Numbered from the stretch's first letter, positions 17,723 to 27,819 are shown. The stretch: 64,000 nucleotides of DNA from Ruminococcaceae bacterium AB4001 (GCA_000621765.1 JHXJ01000008.1:61305-125304); one strand, 5' to 3'. Notes: generated from the letters alone by a model not told the origin. Numbers and translations: made by a program.

Positions 17723-18553
17723 ATGGCAGTAAAAACATTTAAACCTACTTCTCCCGCAGTTCGTGGAATGGCCATAGCTGACTATTCCGTTTTAACAAAG
17801 AAGGACCCGGAGAAGAGCCTTCTTAAGTCAAGGAAGAAGACAGGCGGCCGTAACTCTTATGGCCGTATCACGGTTCGTCATATCGGCGGCGGTAACCGTA
17901 CAAAGCTCAGAGTAATCGACTGGAAGCGTGACAGAGTAGGAATCCCTGCAACAGTCAAGGCTATCGAGTACGATCCTAACAGAACAGCTTACCTTGCACT
18001 CATTCAGTATGTTGACGGCGTTAAGTCCTACATCCTCGCTCCCGAGGGCCTCAAGGTAGGTCACAAGGTTGAGAGCGGTCCGGATGCAGACATCCTCAAC
18101 GGTAACGTTCTTCCTATTTCCTCTATCCCGGTAGGTACAGTTATCTGCTGCGTAGAGATGAATCCCGGCAAGGGCGCTCAGCTCGTAAGAACAGCAGGTG
18201 CTTCCGCACAGCTTATGGCTAAGGAGAATGGTTTCGCTCAGATCCGTCTTCCTTCCGGCGAAGTTCGTATGGTTCCCGAGAAGTGCCGCGCAATGATCGG
18301 TTCGATCGGCAACGCAGAGCACGAGAACGTTAAGCTCGGTAAAGCTGGTAAGTCCAGACATGCTGGTGTCAGACCTGCCGTAAGAGGTGTCGTAATGAAC
18401 CCTAATGACCACCCTCACGGCGGTGGTGAAGGTAAGTCACCTATCGGTCTTCCCGGCCCTGTTACACCTTGGGGTGTTCCTACATTGGGTAAGAAGACAC
18501 GTAATAAGAAGAAGCAGTCCAGCAAGTATATTGTTAAGTCGAGAAAGGCATAA
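17723..18553 (+). CDS. rplB: 50S ribosomal protein L2
   Basis: 276 residues, full length. [17 protein letters not shown] and the C-terminal [19 protein letters not shown], whose histidine lies near the peptidyl transferase centre, are both present. A key 23S rRNA-binding protein. AAGGAGAG precedes the ATG. Confidence 0.98.
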   Translation: MAVKTFKPTSPAVRGMAIADYSVLTKKDPEKSLLKSRKKTGGRNSYGRITVRHIGGGNRTKLRVIDWKRDRVGIPATVKAIEYDPNRTAYLALIQYVDGVKSYILAPEGLKVGHKVESGPDADILNGNVLPISSIPVGTVICCVEMNPGKGAQLVRTAGASAQLMAKENGFAQIRLPSGEVRMVPEKCRAMIGSIGNAEHENVKLGKAGKSRHAGVRPAVRGVVMNPNDHPHGGGEGKSPIGLPGPVTPWGVPTLGKKTRNKKKQSSKYIVKSRKA

Positions 18554-18565
18554 GGAGGCAGTTCA

Positions 18566-18847
18566 ATGAGTAGATCAACCAAAAAGGGCTATTACGTTCA
18601 GGACGCTCTCATGAAGAAGGTCGAGGCGTTGAATGCAGCCAACGACAAGAAGATTATCCAGACATGGTCTAGAGCTTCCACGATCTTCCCTGAATTCGTC
18701 GGCCACACTATTGCTGTATATGACGGTCACAAGCATGTCCCGGTATACATTACTGAGGATATGGTAGGACATAAGCTCGGTGAGTTCGCACCTACACGTA
18801 AGTTCGGCGGACACACAAGCAACGAGAAGTCCGCTTCTAACTCATAA
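18566..18847 (+). CDS. rpsS: 30S ribosomal protein S19
   Basis: 93 residues. [33 protein letters not shown] and [14 protein letters not shown] are family hallmarks. It forms a complex with S13 in the 30S head. Twelve bases after rplB with GGAGG before the ATG. Confidence 0.98.
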   Translation: MSRSTKKGYYVQDALMKKVEALNAANDKKIIQTWSRASTIFPEFVGHTIAVYDGHKHVPVYITEDMVGHKLGEFAPTRKFGGHTSNEKSASNS

Positions 18848-18861
18848 GGAGGGTAAGTTCT

Positions 18862-19338
18862 GTGGAAAAGATTATTTTAAGCAGAGACAATATTGAGAAG
18901 AACCGCGAGAAGATCCTCGAAGCATATGCGGCTCCTTCCAAGTCTTCAAACAAGCTCCCCACTCCTACAAAGAAGCAGAAGAAGCTTCTCGGAATGGGAA
19001 GAGACAGAGGAACAGCTACGGCTAAGTACATCAGAATCGCTCCCCGTAAGGTCAGAGTTGTTGCTGATCTCATCAAGGGAAAGTCTTTGGATGATGCTTA
19101 CGCTATCCTCACATATACTCCCAAGGCAGCATCTCCTGTCCTCGCAAAGGTTCTGAAGTCTGCTGAAGCAAACGCTGTCAACAACTTCGATCTTTCAAGA
19201 GACAAGCTTTATGTTGCTGAGTGTATTTCCAATCCCGGCCCCGTGCTCAAGAGATACATCCCCAGAGCAAGAGGTTCGGCTAGTTCGATCAAGAAGAGAA
19301 CAAGTCACATCACTGTAGTTCTCAAGGAAAGGGTATAA
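18862..19338 (+). CDS. rplV: 50S ribosomal protein L22 with an N-terminal extension
   Basis: 158 residues, about 45 longer than typical L22. The conserved core begins near residue 52 ([24 protein letters not shown]) and ends with the beta-hairpin region [15 protein letters not shown] that reaches into the exit tunnel. The first ~50 residues are charged and lysine-rich. The start is GTG at 18862, supported by GGAGGG upstream; an ATG within the core frame (Met45 of GMGRDRG) has no good ribosome binding site, so the extension appears real. Confidence 0.95.
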   Translation: MEKIILSRDNIEKNREKILEAYAAPSKSSNKLPTPTKKQKKLLGMGRDRGTATAKYIRIAPRKVRVVADLIKGKSLDDAYAILTYTPKAASPVLAKVLKSAEANAVNNFDLSRDKLYVAECISNPGPVLKRYIPRARGSASSIKKRTSHITVVLKERV

Positions 19339-19350
19339 GGAGGTTTAAGC

Positions 19351-20100
19351 ATGGGTCAGAAAGTTAACCCGAATGGACTTAGAGTAGGCGTTATCGATGA
19401 CTGGAGCTCACACTGGTATGCCGACAAGAATACCTTTTCCGAGTGTCTTGTCGAAGATCAGAAGATCCGTGAGTTCGTATTAAAGGCAGTTGAGCCTATT
19501 GCAAGAGGCAACGCTAAGAAGCCCGTAGACGAGAGCCGTACAAATGTAGCAGGCGTATCTAAGGTCATCATCGACCGTAAGGGCTCAGACAGGATCAACG
19601 TTATTGTTAAGACAGCCCGTCCTTCGCTCGTAGGCGGAGACAAGGGCTCAGGCAGAATGGCTCTTAAGGATGCTCTTGAGAAGGAATTCAACAAGAACGT
19701 CGCTAAGGACAAGAAGAGAACATTCACAGTTGATATCGAAGTTATCAAGAACAGCGATACAGATGCTCTCCTCGTTGCACAGAACATCGCTTCTCAGCTC
19801 GAGAACCGTGCAAGCTTCAGAAGAGCAATGAAGAGATCAATGCAGATGGCTATGAAGCAGCCTGGCATCCTCGGAATCAAGACAAAGTGCTCCGGCCGTC
19901 TGGGCGGTGCCGAGATCGCAAGATCCGAGACATATCACGAGGGTACGATCCCGCTTCAGACACTCCGTGCTGATATCGATTATGGTTTTGCTGAAGCAAA
20001 GACCACATACGGAATCATCGGTGTAAAAGTCTGGATCTACAAGGGTGAGGTATTCGGCCAGAAGAGCCAGTCAAAGAAGTCTGAAGGAGGAAAAGCTTAA
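19351..20100 (+). CDS. rpsC: 30S ribosomal protein S3
   Basis: 249 residues. [23 protein letters not shown] opens the protein; the KH domain and the C-terminal [19 protein letters not shown] segment are intact. It forms part of the mRNA entry helicase with S4 and S5. TAATG overlap couples it to rplP. Confidence 0.98.
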   Translation: MGQKVNPNGLRVGVIDDWSSHWYADKNTFSECLVEDQKIREFVLKAVEPIARGNAKKPVDESRTNVAGVSKVIIDRKGSDRINVIVKTARPSLVGGDKGSGRMALKDALEKEFNKNVAKDKKRTFTVDIEVIKNSDTDALLVAQNIASQLENRASFRRAMKRSMQMAMKQPGILGIKTKCSGRLGGAEIARSETYHEGTIPLQTLRADIDYGFAEAKTTYGIIGVKVWIYKGEVFGQKSQSKKSEGGKA

Positions 20101-20531
20101 TGTTACTTCCTAAGAGAACAAAGTATAGAAAGCAGCAGAGAGGCCGTATGAAGGGCCAGGCTCACCGCGGCAACTTCGTAGCTTACGGTGATTACGGACT
20201 TCAGGCATGCGAGCCCTGCTGGATCAAGTCAAATCAGATAGAGGCTGCCCGTATCGCAATCAACAGATACGTAAAGCGTGGCGGTAAGGTATGGATCAAG
20301 ATCTTCCCTGACAAGCCTGTATCAAAGAAGCCTGCACAGGTCCGAATGGGTTCCGGTAAGGCAGCAAATGAGTACTGGTGCGCAGTAGTTAAACCCGGAA
20401 GAGTTCTTTTCGAGATTTCCGGCGTTACAGAAGAGCAGGCAAGAGAAGCAATGAGACTTGCAGGACATAAGCTCCCTTGCAAGACAAAATTTATCGCAAA
20501 GCAGAAGGAGGAAGTAGCAAATGAAGGTTGA
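20100..20531 (+). CDS. rplP: 50S ribosomal protein L16
   Basis: 143 residues. [19 protein letters not shown] and the [23 protein letters not shown] core are diagnostic. It helps position the A-site tRNA. Overlaps rpmC by 11 bases; the rpmC ribosome binding site lies inside its last codons. Confidence 0.98.
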   Translation: MLLPKRTKYRKQQRGRMKGQAHRGNFVAYGDYGLQACEPCWIKSNQIEAARIAINRYVKRGGKVWIKIFPDKPVSKKPAQVRMGSGKAANEYWCAVVKPGRVLFEISGVTEEQAREAMRLAGHKLPCKTKFIAKQKEEVANEG

Positions 20532-20721
20532 AGAAATCCGCAAGATGACTGATGAAGAACTTTCAAATGAGCTCGCCTCTTTGAAGGAAGAACTCTTTAA
20601 GCTCCGCTTCCAGCATGCAACAAACCAGCTCGATAATCCGGCTCAGATTGCACAGGTTAAGCGCGATATCGCAAGAGTAATGACAATTCAGCGCGAGAAG
20701 CAGCTCGCTGCTAATAAGTAA
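20521..20721 (+). CDS. rpmC: 50S ribosomal protein L29
   Basis: 66 residues. [32 protein letters not shown] is the family pattern. Binds near the tunnel exit beside L23. AGGAGG lies within the overlapping end of rplP. Confidence 0.97.
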   Translation: MKVEEIRKMTDEELSNELASLKEELFKLRFQHATNQLDNPAQIAQVKRDIARVMTIQREKQLAANK

Positions 20722-20735
20722 GGAGGAGACGGCAA

Positions 20736-20993
20736 ATGGCTGAGAGAAATTTAAGAAAAACCAGAGTCGGTCTCGTTACATCCGACAAGATGGATAAGAC
20801 GATCACAGTTTCCGTCGTAGAGCACGTTAAGCACCCTCTTTACGGAAAGATCATGAAGAGAACCTACAAGCTTAAGGCTCACGATGAGAACAATGAAGCT
20901 CACGAGGGCGATAAGGTTGAGGTTATGGAGACACGCCCGATTTCCAAGGATAAGCGTTGGAGACTGGTAAGTGTCGTTGAGAAGGCTAAGTAA
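20736..20993 (+). CDS. rpsQ: 30S ribosomal protein S17
   Basis: 85 residues. [19 protein letters not shown] and the [20 protein letters not shown] segment are diagnostic. A primary 16S rRNA-binding protein of the OB-fold. AAGGAGGAG precedes the ATG. Confidence 0.98.
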   Translation: MAERNLRKTRVGLVTSDKMDKTITVSVVEHVKHPLYGKIMKRTYKLKAHDENNEAHEGDKVEVMETRPISKDKRWRLVSVVEKAK

Positions 20994-21017
20994 GGCGATT
21001 AAAGGAGGATATATCAG

Positions 21018-21386
21018 ATGATTCAGGTTGAATCCAGACTCAGATCTGCCGACAACACCGGAGCAAAGGAGCTTCTCTGCATCAAAGTATTGGGTGGCTC
21101 TTGGCGTAAGTATGCCAACATCGGCGACGTCATTGTCTGCTCCGTAAAGAGCGCTGCTCCCGGCGGCATGGTCAAGAAGGGCGACGTAGTTAAAGCCGTT
21201 GTCGTACGTTCCAAGCAGGGCGTAAGACGTAATGACGGTTCTTATATCAAGTTTGACGAGAATGCGGCTGTCATCATCAAGGAAGACAAGAATCCCCGCG
21301 GAACTCGTATCTTTGGACCCATAGCAAGAGAGTTAAGAGATAAGGACTATATGAAGATCTTATCTCTCGCTCCGGAAGTTCTTTAA
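21018..21386 (+). CDS. rplN: 50S ribosomal protein L14
   Basis: 122 residues, exact family length. [27 protein letters not shown] and the C-terminal [23 protein letters not shown] are diagnostic. It contacts the 30S subunit in bridges B5 and B8 and is the docking site of RsfS. Confidence 0.98.
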   Translation: MIQVESRLRSADNTGAKELLCIKVLGGSWRKYANIGDVIVCSVKSAAPGGMVKKGDVVKAVVVRSKQGVRRNDGSYIKFDENAAVIIKEDKNPRGTRIFGPIARELRDKDYMKILSLAPEVL

Positions 21387-21398
21387 GGAGGAATAGAC

Positions 21399-21749
21399 AT
21401 GGCTAAGAGTATTCATGTAAAGAAAGACGACCAGGTCATTGTCATTTCCGGCAAGGACAAGGGCGCAAAGGGCAAGGTCATTTTGGTTGATCAGAAGAAG
21501 GGCAGAGTTTACGTTGAAGGCGTAAACATGGTCAAGAAGCATCAGAAGGCTAGATCTCAGAACGCTCCTTCAGGAATTGTTGAGCGTGAAGGTTCCATCG
21601 ATGCATCCAACGTTATGCTCATTGACCCCAAGACAGGCGAGCCCACAAGAGTAGGCTACCGTATTAACGAAGACGGTTCTAAGTCCAGGATCGCTAAGAG
21701 ATCCGGCGAGGTCATCGATACGGTTTCTAAGGCTAAGAAGGGGGAGTAA
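21399..21749 (+). CDS. rplX: 50S ribosomal protein L24
   Basis: 116 residues. The KOW motif [18 protein letters not shown] is at the N-terminus. An assembly initiator that binds 23S rRNA domain I. Twelve bases after rplN with AAGGAGG. Confidence 0.98.
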   Translation: MAKSIHVKKDDQVIVISGKDKGAKGKVILVDQKKGRVYVEGVNMVKKHQKARSQNAPSGIVEREGSIDASNVMLIDPKTGEPTRVGYRINEDGSKSRIAKRSGEVIDTVSKAKKGE

Positions 21750-21752
21750 TCA

Positions 21753-22292
21753 ATGACCAGATTAAAAGATAAGTACATTTCCGAAGTAGCACCCGCACTT
21801 CAGGAGAAGTTCAAGTACAGCTCACCTATGCAGATCCCGAAGGTTGACAAGATCGTCCTCAACATGGGTGTAGGTGAAGTTAAGGATAACCCGAAGGCTC
21901 TTGAGGGCGCTATGCGCGACATGGGCATCATTGCAGGTCAGAAGCCTGTAGCTACGGTATCCACAAAGTCAATCGCAGCATTCAAGCTCAGAGAGGGCAT
22001 GAAGATCGGATGCAAGGTTACTTTGAGAGGAGATAACATGTATTACTTCCTCGACAAGCTCGTAAGCCTTGCTCTTCCCCGTGTACGTGACTTCCGCGGA
22101 ATCAATCCCAATTCCTTCGACGGACACGGCAACTATGCGATGGGTATCAAGGAGCAGCTCATGTTCCCTGAAATCGATTACGATAAGATTGACAAGATTC
22201 GCGGTATGGACATCATCATTGTTACTACTGCCGGAACAGACGAAGAGGCATTCGAGCTCCTGAAGCTCATGGGCATGCCTTTCCGCAAGTAA
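21753..22292 (+). CDS. rplE: 50S ribosomal protein L5
   Basis: 179 residues, full length. [14 protein letters not shown] and [24 protein letters not shown] are diagnostic. It binds 5S rRNA with L18 in the central protuberance. Only 3 bases after rplX; GGGGGAG lies in the rplX end. Confidence 0.98.
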   Translation: MTRLKDKYISEVAPALQEKFKYSSPMQIPKVDKIVLNMGVGEVKDNPKALEGAMRDMGIIAGQKPVATVSTKSIAAFKLREGMKIGCKVTLRGDNMYYFLDKLVSLALPRVRDFRGINPNSFDGHGNYAMGIKEQLMFPEIDYDKIDKIRGMDIIIVTTAGTDEEAFELLKLMGMPFRK

Positions 22293-22310
22293 TTTGGAGG
22301 AGAATAACAC

Positions 22311-22496
22311 ATGGCAAAGAAGTCAATGATTCTTAAGTCTCAGAAGACACCCAAGTTTTCCACTCAGCAGCACAACCGTTGCAAGATTTGCGGAAGACCT
22401 CATGCTTATATCCGTAAGTACGGCATCTGCCGTCTCTGCTTCCGCGATTTGGCATACAAGGGAGAGATTCCGGGCGTAAGAAAGGCAAGCTGGTAA
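22311..22496 (+). CDS. rpsZ: 30S ribosomal protein S14, zinc-binding type
   Basis: 61 residues with two CxxC pairs, Cys24/Cys27 and Cys40/Cys43, so this is the short zinc-dependent form typical of Gram-positive bacteria. A zinc-free paralogue, if present, is not in this window. TTGGAGGAG precedes the ATG. Confidence 0.98.
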   Translation: MAKKSMILKSQKTPKFSTQQHNRCKICGRPHAYIRKYGICRLCFRDLAYKGEIPGVRKASW

Positions 22497-22548
22497 CAGT
22501 TTCTTTCTTAAGAATTAGAACTGTCCATATTAAACAGGAGGAAGAATT
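22497..22548 (+). promoter_or_regulatory. hairpin between rpsZ and rpsH
   Basis: ACAGTT (22496-22501) pairs with AACTGT (22519-22524) around an internal TTCTTAAGAA palindrome. No T run. It could mark RNA processing or control of rpsH translation. Confidence 0.4.
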
Positions 22549-22944
22549 ATGCAGATTACAGATGCAATCGCAGATATGCTTACAAGAATCCGCAATGCCG
22601 GTACTGCAGGACACGCCACGGTTGACGTTCCCCAGTCCAACATGAAGAAGGCAATTGCTCAGATTCTCGTTGACGAAGGATATATTGAGAAGTTCGAGAC
22701 ACTCGAGGGAAATACTCAGGGCGTTATCAGAATCACTCTCAAGTATTCCGGAAGAAAGCCTGTCATCACAGGTATCAAGAGAATCTCCAAGCCCGGTCTT
22801 CGTACTTATGCGGACAAAGAGAATCTGCCGAGAGTATTGAACGGCTTAGGCGTTGCTATCATCTCCACATCCAAGGGTGTCATGACTGATAAGCAGGCTA
22901 GAAAGCTTGGTGTAGGCGGCGAAGTTCTCGCATACGTTTGGTAA
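22549..22944 (+). CDS. rpsH: 30S ribosomal protein S8
   Basis: 131 residues. [26 protein letters not shown] and [26 protein letters not shown] are diagnostic. S8 is a primary 16S binder and, in E. coli, represses the spc operon by binding mRNA. AGGAGGAAG precedes the ATG. Confidence 0.98.
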   Translation: MQITDAIADMLTRIRNAGTAGHATVDVPQSNMKKAIAQILVDEGYIEKFETLEGNTQGVIRITLKYSGRKPVITGIKRISKPGLRTYADKENLPRVLNGLGVAIISTSKGVMTDKQARKLGVGGEVLAYVW

Positions 22945-23057
22945 CTTTAAGAAGTCTTTTTCGAGACTTCAATAAAGATATACATCTCTGAAAAGCCTTG
23001 GGTTATGGCGACATACCTGGCCCAAAGGTTAAATCTTAAGAGCAGGAGGAAAATTTT
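22945..23057 (+). promoter_or_regulatory. structured gap between rpsH and rplF, possible three-way junction
   Basis: Three pairings nest: an outer CTTTAAGA (22945-22952) with TCTTAAG (23034-23040, one bulged T), an inner GAAGTCT (22951-22957) with AGACTTC (22964-22970), and an inner CCTTGGG (22996-23002) with CCCAAAGG (23021-23028). AGGAGG for rplF follows. A regulatory or processing RNA is likely; no T run, so not a terminator. Confidence 0.5.
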
Positions 23058-23597
23058 ATGTCAAGAATCGGCAGAATGCCCATAGTCGTTCCCGCCGGCG
23101 TCGATGTTAAGATCGATGGTCAGCACGTAACGGTTAAGGGCGGCAAAGCAGAGCTCTCACTTGATGTTCATCCGGACATCACAGTAAAGCTGGAGGATGG
23201 ACAGATCACAGTTACTCGTCCTTCCGATGATAAGAATCATCGTGCACTCCACGGTCTTACAAGAGCTCTCATCCAGAATATGGTAACCGGTGTACACGAG
23301 GGTTTCACAAAGACTTTGGAGATCAACGGTGTAGGTTACAGAGCATCCAAGGCTGGAAACAAGGTTACATTCAACCTTGGTTATTCACATCCTATCGAGA
23401 TGGTTGAACCCGAAGGCATCACAATCGATGTTAAAGATAATCAGGTCATCGTCCAGGGCGCTGATAAGCAGCTCGTAGGCGAGACAGCAGCAAAGATCCG
23501 TTCTCTCAGAGTTCCTGATGTTTATAAGGGCAAGGGTATCAAGTATGCCGGCGAGCACCTTATCATCAAGGAAGGTAAGACCGGAGCTAAGAAGTAA
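23058..23597 (+). CDS. rplF: 50S ribosomal protein L6
   Basis: 179 residues, full length. [18 protein letters not shown] and the C-terminal [18 protein letters not shown] are diagnostic. It lies near the sarcin-ricin loop and the factor-binding site. Starts a sub-block after the 113-base structured gap. Confidence 0.98.
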   Translation: MSRIGRMPIVVPAGVDVKIDGQHVTVKGGKAELSLDVHPDITVKLEDGQITVTRPSDDKNHRALHGLTRALIQNMVTGVHEGFTKTLEINGVGYRASKAGNKVTFNLGYSHPIEMVEPEGITIDVKDNQVIVQGADKQLVGETAAKIRSLRVPDVYKGKGIKYAGEHLIIKEGKTGAKK

Positions 23598-23620
23598 GGC
23601 GCAAAGGGGGTATATTCAAC

Positions 23621-23989
23621 ATGATTGGTAGAATTGATAAGAATAAGATTCGTAAGAGAAAGCATGTTCGTGTAAGAAAGAAGATTTCCGGAACGACAGA
23701 GTGCCCTCGTCTTTGCGTATATAGAAGCAACAGCCACATTTACGCTCAGATCATCGATGATACAAACGGAACAACTCTTGTAAGTGCTTCCACACTCGAC
23801 AAGGAGATCAAGGGTTCCATTTCCGTTGGCAGCAACATCGAGGCAGCTAAAGCAGTTGGTAAGCTCATCGGCGAGCGCGCAATTGCCAAGGATATCAAGG
23901 ACGTAGTATTTGACCGTGGCGGATATCTCTATCACGGAAGAGTACAGGCTTTGGCAGAGGCGGCAAGAGAAGCCGGTCTCTCATTCTAA
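23621..23989 (+). CDS. rplR: 50S ribosomal protein L18
   Basis: 122 residues. [31 protein letters not shown] start and the [19 protein letters not shown] end are diagnostic. Binds 5S rRNA with L5. GGGGG ribosome binding site about 10 bases before the ATG. Confidence 0.98.
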   Translation: MIGRIDKNKIRKRKHVRVRKKISGTTECPRLCVYRSNSHIYAQIIDDTNGTTLVSASTLDKEIKGSISVGSNIEAAKAVGKLIGERAIAKDIKDVVFDRGGYLYHGRVQALAEAAREAGLSF

Positions 23990-24007
23990 TCGGGAGGAGC
24001 AAATTAG

Positions 24008-24526
24008 ATGGCTTTAGAGTCTAAGAACATTTCAAGAGAAGAAAAGAAGGATAAGGAGTTCGAAGAGCGCGTTATCCACATCGGCCGTGTTTCCAAGACT
24101 GTTAAGGGCGGTAAGAACATGAGATTTGCTGCTCTCGTAGTTATCGGTGACAGAAAGGGTCGTGTAGGTAAGGGCATCGGTAAGTCTACCGAAGTTCCGG
24201 ACGCTATCAGAAAGGGTATCGAAGAGGCTAAGAAGAATATCGTCGAAGTCTCCATCGTTAACGGTACTATCCCTCACGAGACAATCGGTGAATTTGCTGC
24301 TGCTCACATCGTTATGAAGCCTGCTGCAAACGGTACCGGTGTTATCGCTGGCGGTCCTGTCCGTTCAGTATGCGAGCTTGCAGGTATCACAGATATCCGT
24401 ACAAAGTCTATCGGATCCAACAATCCTAATAACATGGTCAACGCTACTATCGAGGGCCTTAAGTCCCTGAAGTCCGCTGAAGAAGTTGCAAGACTTCGCG
24501 GTAAGTCTGTTGACGAGATTAAGTAA
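24008..24526 (+). CDS. rpsE: 30S ribosomal protein S5
   Basis: 172 residues. [25 protein letters not shown] carries the accuracy/spectinomycin loop region, and the C-terminal half ends in [16 protein letters not shown]. Acts in decoding fidelity and at the mRNA entry site. GGGAGGAGC precedes the ATG. Confidence 0.98.
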   Translation: MALESKNISREEKKDKEFEERVIHIGRVSKTVKGGKNMRFAALVVIGDRKGRVGKGIGKSTEVPDAIRKGIEEAKKNIVEVSIVNGTIPHETIGEFAAAHIVMKPAANGTGVIAGGPVRSVCELAGITDIRTKSIGSNNPNNMVNATIEGLKSLKSAEEVARLRGKSVDEIK

Positions 24527-24540
24527 GGAGGCCCGCTCAA

Positions 24541-24720
24541 ATGGCTAACATCAAGATTACGCTTGTCAAAAGCACAAATAAGGCAAGAGAGTCCGAGAAG
24601 GCTACTATCAGAGCTTTGGGCTTAAAGAAGATCGGTCAGACTGTTGAGAAGGCTGACAACGAGGCTACACGCGGCATGATCAAAAAGGCTGTTAACTACG
24701 TAGCCGTAGAAGAGAATTAA
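24541..24720 (+). CDS. rpmD: 50S ribosomal protein L30
   Basis: 59 residues, the usual length. The translation begins [11 protein letters not shown], has [17 protein letters not shown] and ends in [17 protein letters not shown] lies 9 bases before the ATG. Placed between rpsE and rplO, its standard position. Confidence 0.97.
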   Translation: MANIKITLVKSTNKARESEKATIRALGLKKIGQTVEKADNEATRGMIKKAVNYVAVEEN

Positions 24721-24736
24721 TGGAGGTGCCAAAGCA

Positions 24737-25180
24737 ATGAAGCTCAATGAAATGACTTCCGCAGGCAACGCAAAAGCATATCGTAAGGGAAGAGGTCCCG
24801 GATCCGGTAACGGCAAGACTTCCGGCCGTGGTCATAAGGGACAGAATGCCCGTTCAGGCGGCGGTGTAAGACCCGGATTCGAAGGTGGTCAGATGCCCCT
24901 TTACAGACGTCTCCCTAAGAGAGGCTTCAACAACAAGAGATTTGCTCCTGCTTATATTGAAGTAAATGTCGGAGATCTTGAGGTTTTCGATAACGGAACA
25001 GCAGTTGATGCTAAGGCTCTTTCTGAGAAGGGCATCATCACGCTTCCTAAGAACAATGACGGCATCAAGATCCTCGGAAACGGCGAACTCACAAAGAAGC
25101 TCGACGTAACAGCAGCAAAGTTCACAGCTTCTGCTAAGGAAAAGATCGAGAAGGCCGGAGGCACGGCTACGGAGGGTTAA
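24737..25180 (+). CDS. rplO: 50S ribosomal protein L15
   Basis: 147 residues. The N-terminal [29 protein letters not shown] glycine/basic arm and [15 protein letters not shown] are diagnostic. A late-binding assembly protein. Six bases before secY, whose ribosome binding site GGAGGG overlaps its last codons. Confidence 0.98.
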   Translation: MKLNEMTSAGNAKAYRKGRGPGSGNGKTSGRGHKGQNARSGGGVRPGFEGGQMPLYRRLPKRGFNNKRFAPAYIEVNVGDLEVFDNGTAVDAKALSEKGIITLPKNNDGIKILGNGELTKKLDVTAAKFTASAKEKIEKAGGTATEG

Positions 25181-25185
25181 TAGGC

Positions 25186-26529
25186 ATGAATGGTATTTTT
25201 GATACTGCAGTAAATGCTTTTCGTGTAGAGTCTATACGCAAAAGGCTGCTCTATACCTTCATGATCCTGGGAATCTTCATGCTCGGCGGTCTTGTTGCCG
25301 TACCGGGTATTGATGGTGAGAAGTTTACAACTCTTATCCGTCAGTGGGGCCAGCTCGGAAGCATCATGGATCTCATCTCTGGTGGTGGTCTCTATCATGC
25401 TTCCATCCTGTCACTTGGTGTATCGCCTTACATCAACGCATCGATCATCATCCAGCTCCTTACTGTCGTTATCCCCGCTTTGGAAGATATGTCCAAAGAG
25501 GGTGAGTCCGGCAGAAAGAAGATGGACAAGATCACACGTTATTCGGCGATCGGCCTGGCTTTCGTTCAGTCATGCCTCTTCACATATTCAACACGTTCGG
25601 CATTGAATTCCGGACTTCCCAAGTGGCTCAATTTCGGCCTCGTTGTTATAGCATTCACAGCAGGTGCCGCTATCGTTGTCTTCTTAGGTGAGAAGATCAA
25701 CGATAAGGGTATCGGCAATGGTGTGTCGATGATCATCTTCGCAGGTATCGTTACCCGTCTTCCTGACATGGTAAAGACACTTTATACGAAGTCAGTCGGC
25801 ATCGCTGATTCCATTGAAAATGCTGTTTTGGGAACGATCGTCGGCATCCTTGTTTTCGTAGCCGTAGCAATCGTTTCAATTGCTATCATAGTGTTTGTTC
25901 TTTATGTTCAGAACGCTGAAAGAAGGATCCCGGTTCAGTATTCCAAGAAGGTTATCGGAAGACAGGCTCGCGGCGGAAACAGAGATTATATCCCGCTCAA
26001 GGTTAATATGTCAGGTGTTATGCCTGTAATCTTTGCAATGTCGCTTCTTGCTATTCCTTCCATCGTCATTAACCTTTTCTTCAACAACACTACAAATGAG
26101 GTAGCACTCTGGTTTAAGAACAGTTTCACAGGAAGCCCCTGGTACTACGTTATCTACTTCCTTCTTATTATTGGATTCACATTCTTCTACACTGCGATCA
26201 ATTTCCATCCTGTAGAGATTGCAAACAATATCACTAAGAACGGCGGTATGATCAACGGTATCAGATCCGGTAAGCCTACAACTGATTTCATCAAGGCTAC
26301 AGCACACAGACTCAATTGGATGGAAGCAATCTTCCTCGTTCTCGTCTGCATCGTTCCGACTATCATCGGTATCCTTACAGGTTTTGAGAATGTATGGTTT
26401 GCAGGAACATCCGTATTGATTCTTACCGGTGTTGCAAATGATCTCATCGTTCAGGTTGAAGGTGAACTTGAGATCAGAAGTCCTAAGGGATTCCTTGAAG
26501 ATCTTACGATCAAAAAGGGCAGAAGGTAA
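25186..26529 (+). CDS. secY: preprotein translocase subunit SecY
   Basis: 447 residues with ten predicted membrane segments. The plug and lateral-gate helices are recognisable around GVSPYINASIIIQLLTVVIPALE, and the cytoplasmic loop with RRIPVQYSKKVIGRQARGG (C4 region) is intact. It forms the SecYEG protein-conducting channel. It ends the cluster: adk, map, infA, rpmJ, rpsM, rpsK, rpsD, rpoA and rplQ, which normally follow, are absent from the window. Confidence 0.98.
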   Translation: MNGIFDTAVNAFRVESIRKRLLYTFMILGIFMLGGLVAVPGIDGEKFTTLIRQWGQLGSIMDLISGGGLYHASILSLGVSPYINASIIIQLLTVVIPALEDMSKEGESGRKKMDKITRYSAIGLAFVQSCLFTYSTRSALNSGLPKWLNFGLVVIAFTAGAAIVVFLGEKINDKGIGNGVSMIIFAGIVTRLPDMVKTLYTKSVGIADSIENAVLGTIVGILVFVAVAIVSIAIIVFVLYVQNAERRIPVQYSKKVIGRQARGGNRDYIPLKVNMSGVMPVIFAMSLLAIPSIVINLFFNNTTNEVALWFKNSFTGSPWYYVIYFLLIIGFTFFYTAINFHPVEIANNITKNGGMINGIRSGKPTTDFIKATAHRLNWMEAIFLVLVCIVPTIIGILTGFENVWFAGTSVLILTGVANDLIVQVEGELEIRSPKGFLEDLTIKKGRR

Positions 26530-26554
26530 TTTATTACTGCAACTAAATGCTAAT

Positions 26555-26596
26555 AAGGAGCTGTCTGTGAGTAATCACAAGGCAGCTCCTATTAAT
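26555..26596 (+). terminator. terminator after secY
   Basis: AGGAGCTG with CAGCTCCT and an inner TGTGA/TCACA make a long stem (26556-26590); the trailing tract is TATTAATTT, a weak T run. It probably ends the S10-spc transcript. Confidence 0.65.
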
Positions 26597-26610
26597 TTGC
26601 GGTTCGGGTT

Positions 26611-26616
26611 TATAAT
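26611..26616 (+). promoter_or_regulatory. -10 box 7 bases before the next start codon
   Basis: A perfect TATAAT ends at 26616 and the ATG of the following gene is at 26623. Initiation would fall on or beside that ATG. No ribosome binding site is seen, so the mRNA may be leaderless. The -35 region is poor. Confidence 0.5.
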
Positions 26617-26622
26617 ATAAGA

Positions 26623-27795
26623 ATGAGTAACTTACTTGATTATCTGGCATGGCGCGGGGATCTTTCCCTTGAGCGCGACCCTTTCAACAGTGTGGATGCA
26701 CTGCTTCTGTCCACATTGTCCTATGTGGATTTTGAAGGCATCGTTCCGCCTGAAGGAAAAGGCCGGATAACAATTGGGGAAGCTTCTGAAAAATTCTTTT
26801 CGATGCATTCTGAAGAAGAACTTGCAGCCGACAAGTCATTTATCAATTTTGCTCCTTCGCTGCTCAGGGGATTAGCCGGATCAGACAGATTCAAAGGCGC
26901 ATACCTGCAAAATTACATAAACGATACGGACATATCCCGTGAGATCCAGTTTTCGGCGGTCGAGATAGACATATCTGACGGCACTGCATTTGTCTCATTC
27001 AGAGGAACGGATGACACGATAATAGGGTGGAAGGAAGATTTCAACCTGAGTTATACGACGGTACCTGCTGAAACGGAATCGGCAAAGTATCTTAAGGCCG
27101 TTATGAAGGGCAGGGATAATAAAGTAAGGATCGGCGGCCACTCAAAGGGCGGGCATCTTGCGATCTATGCAGCTGCCGAGGCTGATGAAAAGCTGATATC
27201 CAGGATAGAGAATATATATAATTTTGACGGACCGGGATTTAATGGCGATGAGATGGAATCACCCCGTTTCAGGGCAATCCAGCCTAAGATAATAAAGCTC
27301 ATACCGGAGTGTTCCATCGTAGGACGACTTCTTAATAATTCGACTGAGCCCATAATCGTAAAGAGTTCGGAAACCGGCATCCTTCAGCATAATCCGCTGA
27401 CATGGCAGCTCGAAGGAAAGGCGTTCGAGACATGTGATTTCACGGACAGGATAAGCGATCTTTTCGACGAGACCATGACAAAGTGGCTCGATGAAATGAA
27501 TTTTGAAGAAAGAAAGATATTCGTTGATGAACTGTTCTCTGTATTCGAGGCATCCGGATGTGAAAACCTCAGTATGATGACTAAGGTGGGAATGAAGGGA
27601 ACCAAGGCGATGATCGAGCGGATGAGACAGATCAGGAATGATTCCGGCGCCAAGGTAAGGACCCTTGTTAAGATGTTCTTCGTTAACGTCAATGAGCTGA
27701 GAGGGATCGCAGCCAGGGAGATGATCGAAGAGAACACAAGACTTTTAACCGCTGCAGCATCCAAAATAAAAAGCGTGAAGCCAAAGGACAGTTAG
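26623..27795 (+). CDS. DUF2974 (Mbeg1-like) alpha/beta hydrolase
   Basis: 390 residues. The nucleophile elbow GGHSKGGHLA (Ser near 183) and the upstream AFVSFRGTDDTIIGWKEDF segment match the DUF2974/lipase-3-like family found in Firmicutes. DGPGFNG after the elbow is also typical. No signal peptide or membrane segment, so it is probably cytoplasmic. Substrate is unknown; family members are annotated only as putative lipases. No Shine-Dalgarno sequence precedes the ATG. Its 3' end overlaps the terminator of the convergent histidine kinase gene. Confidence 0.8.
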   Translation: MSNLLDYLAWRGDLSLERDPFNSVDALLLSTLSYVDFEGIVPPEGKGRITIGEASEKFFSMHSEEELAADKSFINFAPSLLRGLAGSDRFKGAYLQNYINDTDISREIQFSAVEIDISDGTAFVSFRGTDDTIIGWKEDFNLSYTTVPAETESAKYLKAVMKGRDNKVRIGGHSKGGHLAIYAAAEADEKLISRIENIYNFDGPGFNGDEMESPRFRAIQPKIIKLIPECSIVGRLLNNSTEPIIVKSSETGILQHNPLTWQLEGKAFETCDFTDRISDLFDETMTKWLDEMNFEERKIFVDELFSVFEASGCENLSMMTKVGMKGTKAMIERMRQIRNDSGAKVRTLVKMFFVNVNELRGIAAREMIEENTRLLTAAASKIKSVKPKDS

Positions 27796-27811
27796 TCAAT
27801 CAGCTTCACGC
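27765..27811 (-). terminator. terminator of the histidine kinase operon (minus strand)
   Basis: GCGTGAAGC (27773-27781) and GCTTCACGC (27803-27811) form a 9-base stem; on the minus strand it is followed by TTTTTATTTT. It overlaps the end of the convergent hydrolase gene. Confidence 0.85.
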
Positions 27812-27819
27812 CTATATGG

